Shown here: piece by piece, positions 19,129 through 29,567 of the stretch
Position numbering within the stretch: the stretch's first letter is position 1
Layout of the letters: each line of letters starts with the position of its first letter
Assembly: GCF_029839275.1 (NCBI RefSeq)
Contig: NZ_JAOCAH010000023.1
Span: 1-42,660, forward strand
Direction: 5' to 3'
From: Pseudomonas sp. GD03944
Lineage (GTDB): Bacteria > Pseudomonadota > Gammaproteobacteria > Pseudomonadales > Pseudomonadaceae
DNA: 42,660 nt
The notes under the pieces: generated by a model
What the model was told of the DNA's origin: nothing
The model's database searches: none
Seen by the model: the letters and a program-made list of their open reading frames with translations, nothing else
Position numbers and translations under genes: made by a program

Positions 19129-20004
19129 CTAGCCCTTCACTTCCCGCGCCACGAAACGCTGCGCTGGCGCGACGATCTGCTCCTGTGCCGCCACCAGCGG
19201 CAGATCGCGCGCCGCTTCGGGCGTCTGCTCGACCAACGCATAAAGCGTTGCGGTAGCCAGTTCCAGCGCCTGCGGCAGAGCCTGGCCAGCGAGCAGGCGG
19301 CCCAGCAGCGTGGCGGAGAACACATCGCCCATGCCATTGGGCAACGGGTGCAAGGTCAGCCGTGGCGTGGTCACCAGCCAGGCGCCCTCACCGCTGACCG
19401 CCAGAGTGCCCAGCTCGTCATCAGCGATATCCGGCGTGGCCAAGCTGGTGATCACCACGGTATCCGGGCCACGACCACGCAACTGACGAGCAATCTTCAC
19501 CGCCTCGGACAAGTTAGCCGGCTTGGAACCGGTGAGCAGTTCGAACTCGAACTGGTTGGGCGTGATGATGTTGGCGAAGGGAATCGCCTGGTCACGCAGG
19601 AAATCAGGAATGGCCGCATTGACGAACACGCCACGCCCCACATCGCCCATCACCGGATCGCACAGGTAGCGCAACGCTGGGTTGTGCTGGCGAATCTCCC
19701 CTACCGCCTCAAGGATCACCCGTCCGCTGTCGGCATCGCCCAGGTAACCGGACAGCACCGCTGACAGGCGCTGCAGCACGCCGCGCTCACGCAGCCCGTG
19801 CAATACCTCGCGCACATGCTCGGCACCGAACACCTGGCCACGGAACTGGCCATAGCCAGTATGGTTGGAGAACTGCACGGTATGGATCGGCAGCACCTCG
19901 AAACCGAGGCGTTGCAGGGGAAAAACCGCAGCGGCATTGCCGACATGTCCCCAGGCAACGTGCGACTGGATGGACAGAACGAGGGGCGGCAGCGTGGCGC
20001 TCAT
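19129..20004 (-). CDS. pdxY: Pyridoxal kinase (PdxY)
   Basis: Ribokinase-fold kinase of 291 residues that phosphorylates pyridoxal in the vitamin B6 salvage pathway. It has the family N-terminus VLSIQSHVAWGHVGNAAAVFPLQRLGFEV, the HTVQFSNHTGYG segment, the LCDPVMGD motif and ITPNQFEFELLTG. The ATP-site/catalytic region is PNGMGDVFSATLLGRLL, where the Asp after MG would be the base. AGGA lies upstream of the ATG at 20004. It is monocistronic, between a 332-bp non-coding gap and the convergent ABC ATPase. The final residues (REVKG) end 23 bases from its neighbour with no obvious intrinsic terminator between them. Confidence 0.92.
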   Translation of the reverse strand: MSATLPPLVLSIQSHVAWGHVGNAAAVFPLQRLGFEVLPIHTVQFSNHTGYGQFRGQVFGAEHVREVLHGLRERGVLQRLSAVLSGYLGDADSGRVILEAVGEIRQHNPALRYLCDPVMGDVGRGVFVNAAIPDFLRDQAIPFANIITPNQFEFELLTGSKPANLSEAVKIARQLRGRGPDTVVITSLATPDIADDELGTLAVSGEGAWLVTTPRLTLHPLPNGMGDVFSATLLGRLLAGQALPQALELATATLYALVEQTPEAARDLPLVAAQEQIVAPAQRFVAREVKG

Positions 20005-20336
20005 GGCGATCCTGACGGTGACGGAACAAGAAGACGGGGATTATTCGCCAAGCTGCCAAGCCATGCCAACATCTTGAGTGCCACTACTCATGGCACCTGC
20101 ATCACCAAATGCCAACGTGCCTGGTCCGCCCCACCCGGTCTGCACGCACACCTGCGCCGAGGCGCAGGCCGCTGCGAGCCGCGCAAGAAGAAATGCTGCT
20201 GGCAGAGACGCGCGACTACCGCGCCTATCGAAAAAAAGCACAGACGATGACGCCCTTCTGCGTTTTCGCATCGGCTTCACAGCGCAGATGGCGAGCCGAG
20301 CAGCACGCTTGCCCCCTCACAACCGGAAGCAGTCGT
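20005..20336. other. 332-bp gap between the RND gene end and pdxY; possible gene remnant
   Basis: No convincing gene. It should hold the pdxY promoter (minus strand). CCTGCGC CGAG GCGCAGG (20151-20168) is a perfect seven-base stem with tetraloop and no T tract. On the plus strand, 20181-20258 reads AQEEMLLAETRDYRAYRKKA then QTMTPF, reminiscent of the C-terminal end of small isoprenylcysteine-methyltransferase-like membrane enzymes. It has no matching upstream part, so a decayed fragment is possible but weakly supported. Confidence 0.4.
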
Positions 20337-23300
20337 TCAGTCCAGTGACGTGGCCTGGGAGGCGTTGGCCGGCGTGAGCAATAGGTAAAGCGCAGGCACG
20401 ACGATCAGCGCGAGAACCGAAACGGACACCAGGCCGAAAATGATCACCAGCGTCAGCGGCCGGTAGAACGCACTGCTGACCGCCAGGGGCACCAGCCCGA
20501 CGATGGTGGTTACCGCCGTGGTCAGCAAAGGTCGCAGGCGGCGTGCCGAGCCGGCCGCCGCAGCCTCGGCGATGGCCATACCCTCCTTCAGATAGCCGTT
20601 CATGGTGTCGACCATGATGATGCCGTTGTTGATGGCGATGCCGATCAGCGACACCAGGCCGATCATGGCGAAGAAGGAAAAGGTGATGTCGAAGGCCCAG
20701 AACCCCAACGCAGAACCGATGACGGCCAGCGGCATGGTGGCGAAGATGATGAACGCCTGGCGGAAGCTGTTGAACACGATCACCAGCACGCCAACGATCA
20801 GCACCACTGCGATGAGCAGCGCGATCAGTGCCGAGGAAAAGGTCTCGGCCGTATCAGCCGACTCACCACCGATCACTGCCCGATAGCCGTCCGGCCAGCC
20901 TTCCTGCAGCTCGTTCAGTCGCGGAGCGAGTTCGGCCATGATTTCCCCGACCGTGCGCCCTTCGTTCTTGGCCATCACGGTCAGCGCCCGCTCGCCATTG
21001 TTGTGGGAGATGGCGATGGCCGCTTCCGACTGGATCGGCGTAAGCAACTGGTTCAACGCGATCGAGCTGCCATCCTCCTTGAAAGCGCGCACCCGCGACA
21101 GTTCCTCGGTGTTGTGCGGCCCGCCTGCCTCGCCGGGCCGGCTGGGCCACTCGGTGCCCAGGCGGATGTCGATGTCATCGGTATCGCTGGCGGTAAGGAA
21201 GGTGCCGACGACGTCGGAACTGAAGGCAATCCGGATCTGCGACGCCAGGTCATCATGGCCAATACCGAAGAAATTCGCCGCCTCGCGGTCCGGGCGTAGC
21301 GCCAGTTGCGGCTTGAGCATGCCGATGTTGTCGCGCACATCCACCACGCCCTCGACGCTGGCCAGCGACGACTGCATCTGGCGCGAGAGCACCAGCAGTT
21401 CGTCCATGTCCGCGCCGATCAGCTGGATCTCGATCGGGTCGCCAGCACTCGGGCCACTGGCCTCCGGCACCACCAGCAGTTGCGCTGCCGCCACATTGGC
21501 TTGCAGATACTCGCTCAACTCGTGGCGCAGCTCTTCGGCCAGCACGTAGGAGTCGGCCTCGCGCTCGGCGCGCGGCAGGAAGATCGCCGAGAAGCCCAGG
21601 TAGTTTTCCGCCTCGCTGGGCTGCAGCGCCGCAGCCATCGAGCCACCGGCGAACGGGCTCTTGAGACCGACCAGCTTGACCACGCTCTGGAAGTACGGCT
21701 TGCCGCGCAGGATTTCCCCCACGTCGTCAGCGACCTGCTGCGCGGAGGCCAATTGAGCCGTGGGCGGCAGCTCGATGTTGATCCCCAGGCGTTCGCCATC
21801 GGCAGGCGGGAACAGTTCGATCCGCGCCTGGGTGAAGGCCAGCATCGCCACCATGAACAAGCCGATGGCCGCCAGCACCCACAGCCATGCCTGGCGTCGC
21901 GTACGCACCACCCAGCGCGCGTTCCAGCCCTCCAGCGCATTGACCGCGCGGCCAGTGATGCGATCGGAAAACCCCTGTTGCTGCGGGTTGTCGGGCTTGC
22001 GCTGGCCACCGAGCAACGCGCGCGACAGCGGCAGCGAGCAGAGCATCGCAACGATGAAGGAGATGACCAGGCAGACCACCGCCGTGGCGGGCAGCACGCG
22101 GATGAACTCACCCACCGTGCCACCGATGGACATCAGCGGCGCCAGCGCAAGGATGGTCGTCAGCTGCGCGGCAAACGCCGGCATCGCGTAGCGCTTGACC
22201 GTCGCCAGCACGCCCTGACCGAAAGTCTTGCCCTGCACGTAGATTTCATCGTGCAAGCCCTCCATGAGGATGATGAAGACGTCGATGATCATCACCAGGG
22301 CGATTACCATGCCGATCACCACCAGTTCATTGAGCGAATAGCCCATGACCAGGATGGCCAGCAATACCCCGGCAAAGGTGATGGGCACCGACAATCCGGC
22401 CACCACGGCCTCGCGCCAGGCGATGGTCAGCAGCAGGATGGCGAAGACGATGGCCATGGTCTGCAGAGCGCTGACGAACACCTCGGCGAGCGAGTCCCAG
22501 ATCTGCCCCGCCTCGTCCTGGGTGATGGTGTACTCCAGGCCTGAGGGCCAGCCGCCACCGCGTTCCATATCCGCCAGGGTGCTGCGCAACCGCTCCACGA
22601 GGTTGACGGTGTCGGCGCCGGGCGACTTGCGCACCGATATTTCCAGCGAAGGCTCGTACCCGGCGCCCCGGTCAGCGAAGAAGGCCCGGCTCGTTTCGGT
22701 TTCCTGCATGCGGTTGACCGTGGCCACCTCGTCCAGCCGCACGGCGCGCCCGGCACCGCCACTGCCCAGGCGCGCAATCGGCAGCGCGCGCAGGTCGGCC
22801 ACATCGCGGAAGCGCCCTTCCAGACGGACCACCGCGCCAATACTGTCGCTGCGAATCTCACCGAAGGGCTGCTCGATATTCGCCTGCTGCACGGCACTGC
22901 GTACCGCCGCCGGCGAGAGGCCGAGGGCCAGCAGGCGTTCGGGACGCAGCAGGATCTGCACGATCTCTTCGCGCTCGCCACCGATATCCACCTCGTTGAC
23001 CCCGGCCACTCGCTCGAGCGTGTCACGAATGCGCCGCGCCTGGTCATTCATCGTCGCCGAGCCAGCGGCACCATGCAGGGTGAAGGTGAAGATCGGCCGG
23101 TCATCCACCGAAGCCTGGGCAATGGTCGGCCGCTCGACGTCCTCGGGCAACTCGGCTTCGGCGTCAGCGACGGCAGCACGCAAGCGAGTCATGGCATCCA
23201 GCGGATCGGCCGAAGCCTCGAATTCGACGGAGATGATCGAGAAGGAATCGAACGAGGCGCTGTCGACACGACGCACGCCCTGCAAGGTGGTCACCTCGTC

Positions 23301-23576
23301 CTCGATGACATCGGTGACCTGCTCCTCCATGGTGCGCGGATCGGCGCCTGGCCATTCGCTGGTGATGGTGGCCTGGGGAATGTTCAGATCAGGCAGGGAT
23401 TCCTTCACTAGTTGCGTATAGGCCATCAGCCCGCCCAGCAGCAGCGTGGTGACCAGCAGGATTCCGAAAATCGGCTGCAGGAAGAAGAACCGCGCCAAGG
23501 GATGGGCGTTGCGCACCTCTGCGCTTTCCGCTGGCGCCCCGGCATCAGCCAGGCGCTGCTCGTCGACACCCTTCAT
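20337..23576 (-). CDS. RND-family efflux pump inner-membrane transporter
   Basis: Resistance-nodulation-division transporter of 1079 residues with one N-terminal membrane helix, a large periplasmic loop, a helix bundle near 365-520, a second loop and a terminal helix bundle: the AcrB-like layout. It has LPDLNIPQATITSEWPGADP near 61-80 and NNGIIMVDTMNGYLKEG near 983-999. The usual helix-4 Asp-Asp pair is reduced to Asp432-Val433 (ALVMIIDVFIILMEG), and the position of AcrB Lys940 is Asn983, so proton relay must differ from AcrB. It pairs with the fusion protein (ATGA overlap) and the outer-membrane factor in a TetR-controlled operon. The substrate (drug, solvent, fatty acid or metal) is not evident. 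Confidence 0.92.
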   Translation of the reverse strand: MKGVDEQRLADAGAPAESAEVRNAHPLARFFFLQPIFGILLVTTLLLGGLMAYTQLVKESLPDLNIPQATITSEWPGADPRTMEEQVTDVIEDEVTTLQGVRRVDSASFDSFSIISVEFEASADPLDAMTRLRAAVADAEAELPEDVERPTIAQASVDDRPIFTFTLHGAAGSATMNDQARRIRDTLERVAGVNEVDIGGEREEIVQILLRPERLLALGLSPAAVRSAVQQANIEQPFGEIRSDSIGAVVRLEGRFRDVADLRALPIARLGSGGAGRAVRLDEVATVNRMQETETSRAFFADRGAGYEPSLEISVRKSPGADTVNLVERLRSTLADMERGGGWPSGLEYTITQDEAGQIWDSLAEVFVSALQTMAIVFAILLLTIAWREAVVAGLSVPITFAGVLLAILVMGYSLNELVVIGMVIALVMIIDVFIILMEGLHDEIYVQGKTFGQGVLATVKRYAMPAFAAQLTTILALAPLMSIGGTVGEFIRVLPATAVVCLVISFIVAMLCSLPLSRALLGGQRKPDNPQQQGFSDRITGRAVNALEGWNARWVVRTRRQAWLWVLAAIGLFMVAMLAFTQARIELFPPADGERLGINIELPPTAQLASAQQVADDVGEILRGKPYFQSVVKLVGLKSPFAGGSMAAALQPSEAENYLGFSAIFLPRAEREADSYVLAEELRHELSEYLQANVAAAQLLVVPEASGPSAGDPIEIQLIGADMDELLVLSRQMQSSLASVEGVVDVRDNIGMLKPQLALRPDREAANFFGIGHDDLASQIRIAFSSDVVGTFLTASDTDDIDIRLGTEWPSRPGEAGGPHNTEELSRVRAFKEDGSSIALNQLLTPIQSEAAIAISHNNGERALTVMAKNEGRTVGEIMAELAPRLNELQEGWPDGYRAVIGGESADTAETFSSALIALLIAVVLIVGVLVIVFNSFRQAFIIFATMPLAVIGSALGFWAFDITFSFFAMIGLVSLIGIAINNGIIMVDTMNGYLKEGMAIAEAAAAGSARRLRPLLTTAVTTIVGLVPLAVSSAFYRPLTLVIIFGLVSVSVLALIVVPALYLLLTPANASQATSLD

Positions 23577-24781
23577 GGAGCCTCTCCGGCGCCGCCAATG
23601 ATGCGCACCTGCTGGCCGTCATTAAGGGCTGCGCGGCCGTCCGTCACGACCCGTTCGCCCTCCTCCAGGCCAGAGGTGACAGCTCGGTACTCGCCCGACT
23701 GCTGGCCCAGCTCCACCCGCCGCTCGCTGACCTTGTCGCCACCCTCCTCGACCACAAACACGAACGCCTGGTCGTTGCGAAAGCGCAGCGCCTCCAGGGG
23801 AACGACCAGGGCATCCTCGACCGCAGGCTCGGCGATCCATACTGCAACGAACTCGCCGTCCTGCAGGCCGGTTTCGTTGCCATGGGTGTGCACGATCACC
23901 TCGAAGGTGCGCGTTTCAGGGTCCAGCGAGGGGCTGATGGCGTAAACCTGCCCCTCCACCCGCGAGCGGTTCGCCAGCGGGTCGACATCCTGGCCACCCA
24001 CCGACACGTTCTCGCCAATCACCGCCTTGGCGCCATCGGCAATCTGTCGGTAGTTGTAGGATGGCAGGTCGACCCTGACCTCGAAGCGGTCGGGATCGAT
24101 AACCATGGCGGGCACGGTGCGCAAGGCGTTCTGCTCGGTATCGGTCTGTACGGTGCTGGGCATGAAGTAACGCCCCTTCTCGACATTGAGGCGCGCCAGC
24201 ACCCCATCGATGGGCGATACCAGGCGCGATTCGTCGACACTCAGCTGCGCCTGCGCGAGTTCGGCACGAGCGTTGTCACGCACGGCCCGGGCCTGCTGCA
24301 CCTGCACCTGCGCTTCGTCGAGTTCCTGGCGGGAGGCGGAGCGCTGTTCGATCAGGTTCTCGTAGCGTTTCTCGGTCACCTCGGCGAGCTTGAGACTCGC
24401 TTGCGCCTCGGCAAGCGAAGCCCTGGCAGCCTGCAGGTCGGCCGTCACCCGCTCGGGCGCCTGATTGGCTATCAGTTGGCCGGCCTTGACCGGCATGCCG
24501 ACGCGCAGCTCTTCATCGACATGGGACACCACGCCCTGCTGGGTGAAGGTCAGGAATTCGCGTTGCCGCGAACGGGCAGTCCCCTGGCTGTACACCCAGG
24601 CCTGCAGCTCGCGCCGCTGCGCAGCCTCCACCTTGACACTGGTGGCGCGCTGGGCACTGGTTTTCGCCTGCGAATCATCCTGCGGCTCCTCGGACGGCGA
24701 GCCGCCACAGGCTGCCAGGCCGAGCAGCGCAGCGAGGGCAAGGGAGTAGCGACAGAATCGGGTCATGGCGTACGTGCTCAT
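23573..24781 (-). CDS. RND efflux periplasmic adaptor (membrane fusion lipoprotein)
   Basis: Adaptor of 402 residues. It starts with a signal peptide ending in the lipobox LAAC (Cys near 26), so it is anchored to the inner membrane as a lipoprotein. A lipoyl-like half-motif (GVVSHVDEELRVGMPVKAGQLIA) is followed by a long alpha-hairpin coiled coil (about 105-180), the second lipoyl half (SPIDGVLARLNVEKGRY) and beta-barrel/membrane-proximal domains. It bridges the RND pump and the outer-membrane channel. It overlaps the RND gene by four bases (ATGA) and the upstream channel gene by one (TGATG), so the three are translated in series. A second possible ATG five codons in (24766) would also precede the signal peptide. 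Confidence 0.9.
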   Translation of the reverse strand: MSTYAMTRFCRYSLALAALLGLAACGGSPSEEPQDDSQAKTSAQRATSVKVEAAQRRELQAWVYSQGTARSRQREFLTFTQQGVVSHVDEELRVGMPVKAGQLIANQAPERVTADLQAARASLAEAQASLKLAEVTEKRYENLIEQRSASRQELDEAQVQVQQARAVRDNARAELAQAQLSVDESRLVSPIDGVLARLNVEKGRYFMPSTVQTDTEQNALRTVPAMVIDPDRFEVRVDLPSYNYRQIADGAKAVIGENVSVGGQDVDPLANRSRVEGQVYAISPSLDPETRTFEVIVHTHGNETGLQDGEFVAVWIAEPAVEDALVVPLEALRFRNDQAFVFVVEEGGDKVSERRVELGQQSGEYRAVTSGLEEGERVVTDGRAALNDGQQVRIIGGAGEAP

Positions 24782-26199
24782 CAGGGTGCGTCCGGTTCGG
24801 CAGCAGGCAACGCATCCTCGAAACCGCCGCCCAGCGCCAGGTGCAGGGCAATTCGGTTCTCCAGGCGGGCATGCCGCGCGGTGATCTGTGCGCTGCGCCC
24901 ATCGAGCGCGCGCTGCTGGCTTTCCAGCACGTTTAGGAAGGGATCGATGCCCTGCAGGTAGCGGTTGAGCGAAACGGTCACCGCCGCCTCTGCCGAGCTG
25001 GCCGAGGCGTCCAGGGCCGACTCGCGGCGCGCCAGCAAGGTGTCCACGGCCAGCGCACTCTCCACTTCAGAAAGCGCTACCAATGCGGTCTCGGCATAAG
25101 CGTTCAGCGCCTCGTCGCGCTGGCTTTCGGCGATATCCACCTGTGCCACCAGACGACCGCCCTGGAACACCGGCTGCAAGGCCCTGCCGGCGATGGACCA
25201 GATCAGGTTGCCGTTGCTGAACAGCTCGGCGAACTCGCTGCCGGCATAACCCGCCGAACCGGTCAGCGACAACGACGGCAGGAAGGAACGCTCGGCGGCG
25301 CCCAACTGATAACCGGCGCTGAGCAGGCCCAGTTCGGCCGCCCGGACATCAGGGCGGCGGGCGAGCAGATCGGCAGGTACGCCACTGGCGGGCGCAAGCG
25401 GCACGGCGGGCAGCGACGCGGCGGTCTCGACCTGTCCCGATGGGTAATCGCCCATCAGCACCTGCAGCTGGCGCAGGCTGCGGGCCAGGGCCTCACGGCG
25501 CTGTTCCAGCCCTGCGCGCGCCGACTCCAGGTTGGCCTCGGCCAGCATGCTGTCCGCCGGCGAGGTGATGCCGACCTCGACACGGTTATTAATCTGCCGG
25601 GCCATCTCGGCCAGGGCTTCGGTCGTGCGTTCGGAGAGTTCGACCTGAGCGTGGGCATGTACGATCTCGAAGTACAGTTGCACCGCTTCGGCCGCTACCG
25701 ACTGGCGCATGCCCCGCAACTGCTCGGCACTGGCCAGGTAATCGGCGCGTGCCGACGCCGTCAGCGCCGAAAGGCGCCCCCACATGTCCAGTTCCCAGCT
25801 GACATCCAGCGCGACGTCGTAGTTGTTGCTGATCACCGGGGCCGTACCGCCGCCCATCAGATCGGGCATACCCTGCCGCTGCCGGGCCGCCCCGGCACCG
25901 ATGCCCACCTGCGGCAACTGGTCGGCCCGGTTCAGCCGCACCTGGGCCTCGGCCATGCGCGAACGTGCGAGCGCCTGGGCCAGGCCAGGATTTCTCTGCA
26001 GTGCGATGTCGACGAAGGCATCGAGCCGCTCATCAGCGAACTCCCGCCACCACAGGTCGGCCGGCGCAATTGCGCCAGCGGGCTGCGCTACGAAGGTATT
26101 CGGCAGGTCGAAAGGCAGGTGCGCGGGCTCGGGGGTAACACTGGCACAGGCCCCCAGCAGGGCGGCAAGCACGAGCGGCAGGCAATGAGCTCGCTTCAT
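24781..26199 (-). CDS. NodT/OprM-family outer-membrane efflux lipoprotein
   Basis: Outer-membrane factor of 472 residues. The start at 26199 gives a lipoprotein signal MKRAHCLPLVLAALLGACAS with lipid-modified Cys18; upstream in-frame sequence is the TetR gene in another frame. The mature part shows two OEP repeats with alternating helices (ARSRMAEAQVRLNRADQLPQ, ESARAGLEQRREALARSLRQ) and TolC-type strands (PSLSLTGSAGYAGSEFAELF). The NodT-family segment DLLARRPDVRAAELGLLSAGYQLG is also present. It forms the exit duct of the tripartite pump. The gene order here is regulator, outer-membrane factor, adaptor, pump, unlike mexAB-oprM where the channel is last. Confidence 0.9.
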   Translation of the reverse strand: MKRAHCLPLVLAALLGACASVTPEPAHLPFDLPNTFVAQPAGAIAPADLWWREFADERLDAFVDIALQRNPGLAQALARSRMAEAQVRLNRADQLPQVGIGAGAARQRQGMPDLMGGGTAPVISNNYDVALDVSWELDMWGRLSALTASARADYLASAEQLRGMRQSVAAEAVQLYFEIVHAHAQVELSERTTEALAEMARQINNRVEVGITSPADSMLAEANLESARAGLEQRREALARSLRQLQVLMGDYPSGQVETAASLPAVPLAPASGVPADLLARRPDVRAAELGLLSAGYQLGAAERSFLPSLSLTGSAGYAGSEFAELFSNGNLIWSIAGRALQPVFQGGRLVAQVDIAESQRDEALNAYAETALVALSEVESALAVDTLLARRESALDASASSAEAAVTVSLNRYLQGIDPFLNVLESQQRALDGRSAQITARHARLENRIALHLALGGGFEDALPAAEPDAP

Positions 26200-26852
26200 C
26201 GACGTTCCCCCCCGGCAAAGAGCATCAGCAGCATCTCCCGGTGGGCACGACGAATACCGGCTACCTCCTGCTCGGCCAGTTCCGAGCCGACCAGCAGGTA
26301 GGCCAGCATGGCTATCAGCGCCGGGGCGGTGGTCAGGGAGAAGTTGCGCGACACGGCATTGTCCGGAATCACGCCGCGCTCGACGCACTCGTCGATCTCC
26401 GCCTGGCGCCGCTGGGCATGGGGCAGGAAGATGCACGCGTGCCAGTTGCGCAGCCTCTCGGGCGAGCGCCCGCTCTCGGTGATCAGCAGGCGGAAGATGG
26501 CCCTGGTCTGCGGGTCGCCGATAGCGGCATAGACGCGATCGAGAAACCGGTCGACGACCTGCTCCAGCGTAGCGCCCTCCTCCCACTGCCACTGGCCCTG
26601 GGTCGAGGTGGAGAAGATGGTTTCCCGCAGCAACGCTTCGAAGATCGCGTCCTTGCTCTCGAAGTGGGCGTACAGCCCCGCCTTGGTCAGACCGACACGC
26701 CGGGCGATGCGCTCCACGGTCGCGCCCTCGAATCCCAGGGCGCTGAACTCGACCAGGGCGGCATCGAGAATTTGCTGGCGTCGCGCCCCGGCGCTCAAGC
26801 GCACGCGCTTGCGCGTCACAGCGGATTCGGCGGGAGCGTTCTGCGACGTCAT
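26196..26852 (-). CDS. TetR-family repressor of the RND operon
   Basis: TetR/AcrR regulator of 218 residues. The N-terminal helix-turn-helix is classical (RRQQILDAALVEFSALGFEGATVERIARRVGLTKAGLYAHFESKDAIFEALL). The C-terminal ligand-binding domain carries a FRLLITESGRSPERLRNWH stretch as in AcrR-like regulators with a TetR_C_33/AefR-type domain. The start at 26852 (MTSQ) is preferred; an upstream in-frame ATG at 26903 would overlap the probable promoter and operator. It overlaps the channel gene by four bases, so it is the first gene of the operon it likely represses. A dyad-like sequence at 26894-26913 is the best operator candidate. Confidence 0.87.
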   Translation of the reverse strand: MTSQNAPAESAVTRKRVRLSAGARRQQILDAALVEFSALGFEGATVERIARRVGLTKAGLYAHFESKDAIFEALLRETIFSTSTQGQWQWEEGATLEQVVDRFLDRVYAAIGDPQTRAIFRLLITESGRSPERLRNWHACIFLPHAQRRQAEIDECVERGVIPDNAVSRNFSLTTAPALIAMLAYLLVGSELAEQEVAGIRRAHREMLLMLFAGGERR

Positions 26853-27185
26853 AGGCCCATGGGCTCCTGGCAGTGGACGAAGGGAAACGACGCTAACATA
26901 CAAACGGTAGTTAAATTCCCACCCCTCTGTTACGAAGTTTTACTCGCCCATTCCAAAACAGCATGCCTGTGCCCCGTCCATCAACAGGGGATTGGCGATA
27001 CGATCACGACCGCTGCCATATGACTGCCGTCTCAGCTATGCGACAATTATGCGGCTTCGCCCAGCAACCGGGTTCAACTGCCTGGCCCATCCCTGCGCCA
27101 CGACGGCGCGCCTCTCGGCACGGGCACCGACAGCAAGTCGAGCCGGCCGAGGCAGCCACATTGCAAGTCACTGATAGGTAACCCC
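26853..27185. other. 333-bp divergent intergenic region between tetR and ybiT
   Basis: It should hold the divergent promoters of the RND operon and ybiT. No gene is supported. The part next to tetR (26885-26945) is AT-rich and has the dyad TAAC...GTTA. A GGTTCAACTGCC run near 27069 looks superficially like a tRNA T-arm but has no pairing partner. Confidence 0.7.
26894..26913. promoter_or_regulatory. Candidate TetR-type operator upstream of the RND operon
   Basis: TAACATACAAACGGTAGTTA is a 20-base imperfect dyad with TAAC/GTTA ends. The ACATACAAAC core resembles operators of AcrR/SmeT-type efflux repressors. It lies about 40 bases upstream of the chosen tetR start, where it could overlap the promoter. 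Confidence 0.45.
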
Positions 27186-28772
<1,587 letters not shown>

Positions 28773-28795
28773 CCTGCTGATTGATTGGCGACATG

Positions 28796-28826
28796 AAAAA
28801 GCCCGCTCGATGAGCGGGCTTTTTTG
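28796..28826. terminator. Bidirectional intrinsic terminator between ybiT and azoR
   Basis: AAAAA precedes GCCCGCTC (28801-28808), a three-base loop, GAGCGGGC (28812-28819) and TTTTTT. The A run and T run on either side make it work for ybiT on the plus strand and for the convergent azoR on the minus strand. Confidence 0.95.
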
Positions 28827-28842
28827 TGGGCGCCAGGTGCGA

Positions 28843-29451
28843 TCAGGCGGTGACGAACAGGTCGCGGATCTGCGCCTGGGCGCCGCCGATGGCGTTGGCA
28901 CGCGGCTCTTCGCCGTAGGCCAGGCCCTCGGCCCGTACGATTTCGATGTCGGTGATGCCCAGGAAGCCCAGCATGAACTTCAGGTATTCTTCGTGGGCCT
29001 GGCCGCTGGGCTGCCCGGCGTGGATGCCGCCGGCGGTGGATACGATCACCACGGTCTTGCCGCCCGCCAGGCCTTTCGGGCCGTTCTCGTCGTAGGCGAA
29101 GGTCTTGCCGGCGACGGCGACACGGTCGATCCAGGCCTTGAGCTGGCTCGGGATGGCGAAGTTGTACATCGGTGCGCCGATGACGATGGCGTCGGCAGCC
29201 AGGAATTCGTTCAGGGTCGCCTCGGCCAGGGCGATCTCATGCTTCTGCGCGGCATCGCGCAGCTCGGCCGGGGTACCGCCGGCCACCAGGCTGGCAGCGG
29301 ACAGGTGGCTCAGCGCATCGGCGTCGAGGTCACGGTAAGTCACCTCGATGTCCGCCGAGGCCGCTTTCCAGGCGTCCACCACGGCGCGGCTGAGCTGACG
29401 CGAAGCAGAGGCTTCGCCGAGGATGCTGGAATCGAGGTGCAGTAGTTTCAT
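28843..29451 (-). CDS. azoR: FMN-dependent NADH-azoreductase (AzoR)
   Basis: Flavodoxin-fold quinone/azo reductase of 202 residues, standard for AzoR. FMN phosphate binding is in LHLDSSILGEASASRQLS, the flavin-ring motif APMYNFAIPSQLKAWIDRV near 93-111 and the STAGGIHA loop near 138-145. These enzymes transfer two electrons from NAD(P)H to quinones or azo compounds in the cytosol and are linked to thiol and electrophile stress. GGAG lies eight bases before the ATG at 29451. A LysR-type regulator is transcribed divergently 116 bp away and probably controls it. It shares the terminator at 28796-28826 with ybiT. Confidence 0.92.
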   Translation of the reverse strand: MKLLHLDSSILGEASASRQLSRAVVDAWKAASADIEVTYRDLDADALSHLSAASLVAGGTPAELRDAAQKHEIALAEATLNEFLAADAIVIGAPMYNFAIPSQLKAWIDRVAVAGKTFAYDENGPKGLAGGKTVVIVSTAGGIHAGQPSGQAHEEYLKFMLGFLGITDIEIVRAEGLAYGEEPRANAIGGAQAQIRDLFVTA

Positions 29452-29517
29452 ATCGGTCTCCGGGAAAAGGGTCGCTGCTGAGCGGTCAAGATGGTGGAGA
29501 TACTACCGATGAAAACA

Positions 29518-29545
29518 ATCGCGTATTAGTCGCCGAAAATGCGAT
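29518..29545. promoter_or_regulatory. Candidate LysR-type operator between azoR and its regulator
   Basis: ATCGC (29518-29522) and GCGAT (29541-29545) form an inverted repeat separated by 18 bases in the 116-bp divergent region. The arms enclose TATTAGTCGCCGAAAA. The spacing and position fit a LysR-type regulatory site, but no canonical T-N11-A core is convincing. Confidence 0.35.
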
Positions 29546-29567
29546 AGTTCGTCCCACTGACAGGACA

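Noticed and set aside
20151..20168. Intrinsic terminator for the RND operon
   Set aside because: Perfect stem with tetraloop but no T tract on the appropriate side and about 170 bases past the stop codon.
27060..27090. tRNA-like T-arm (GGTTCAACTGCC) in the tetR-ybiT gap
   Set aside because: No complementary stem, acceptor or anticodon arm around it.
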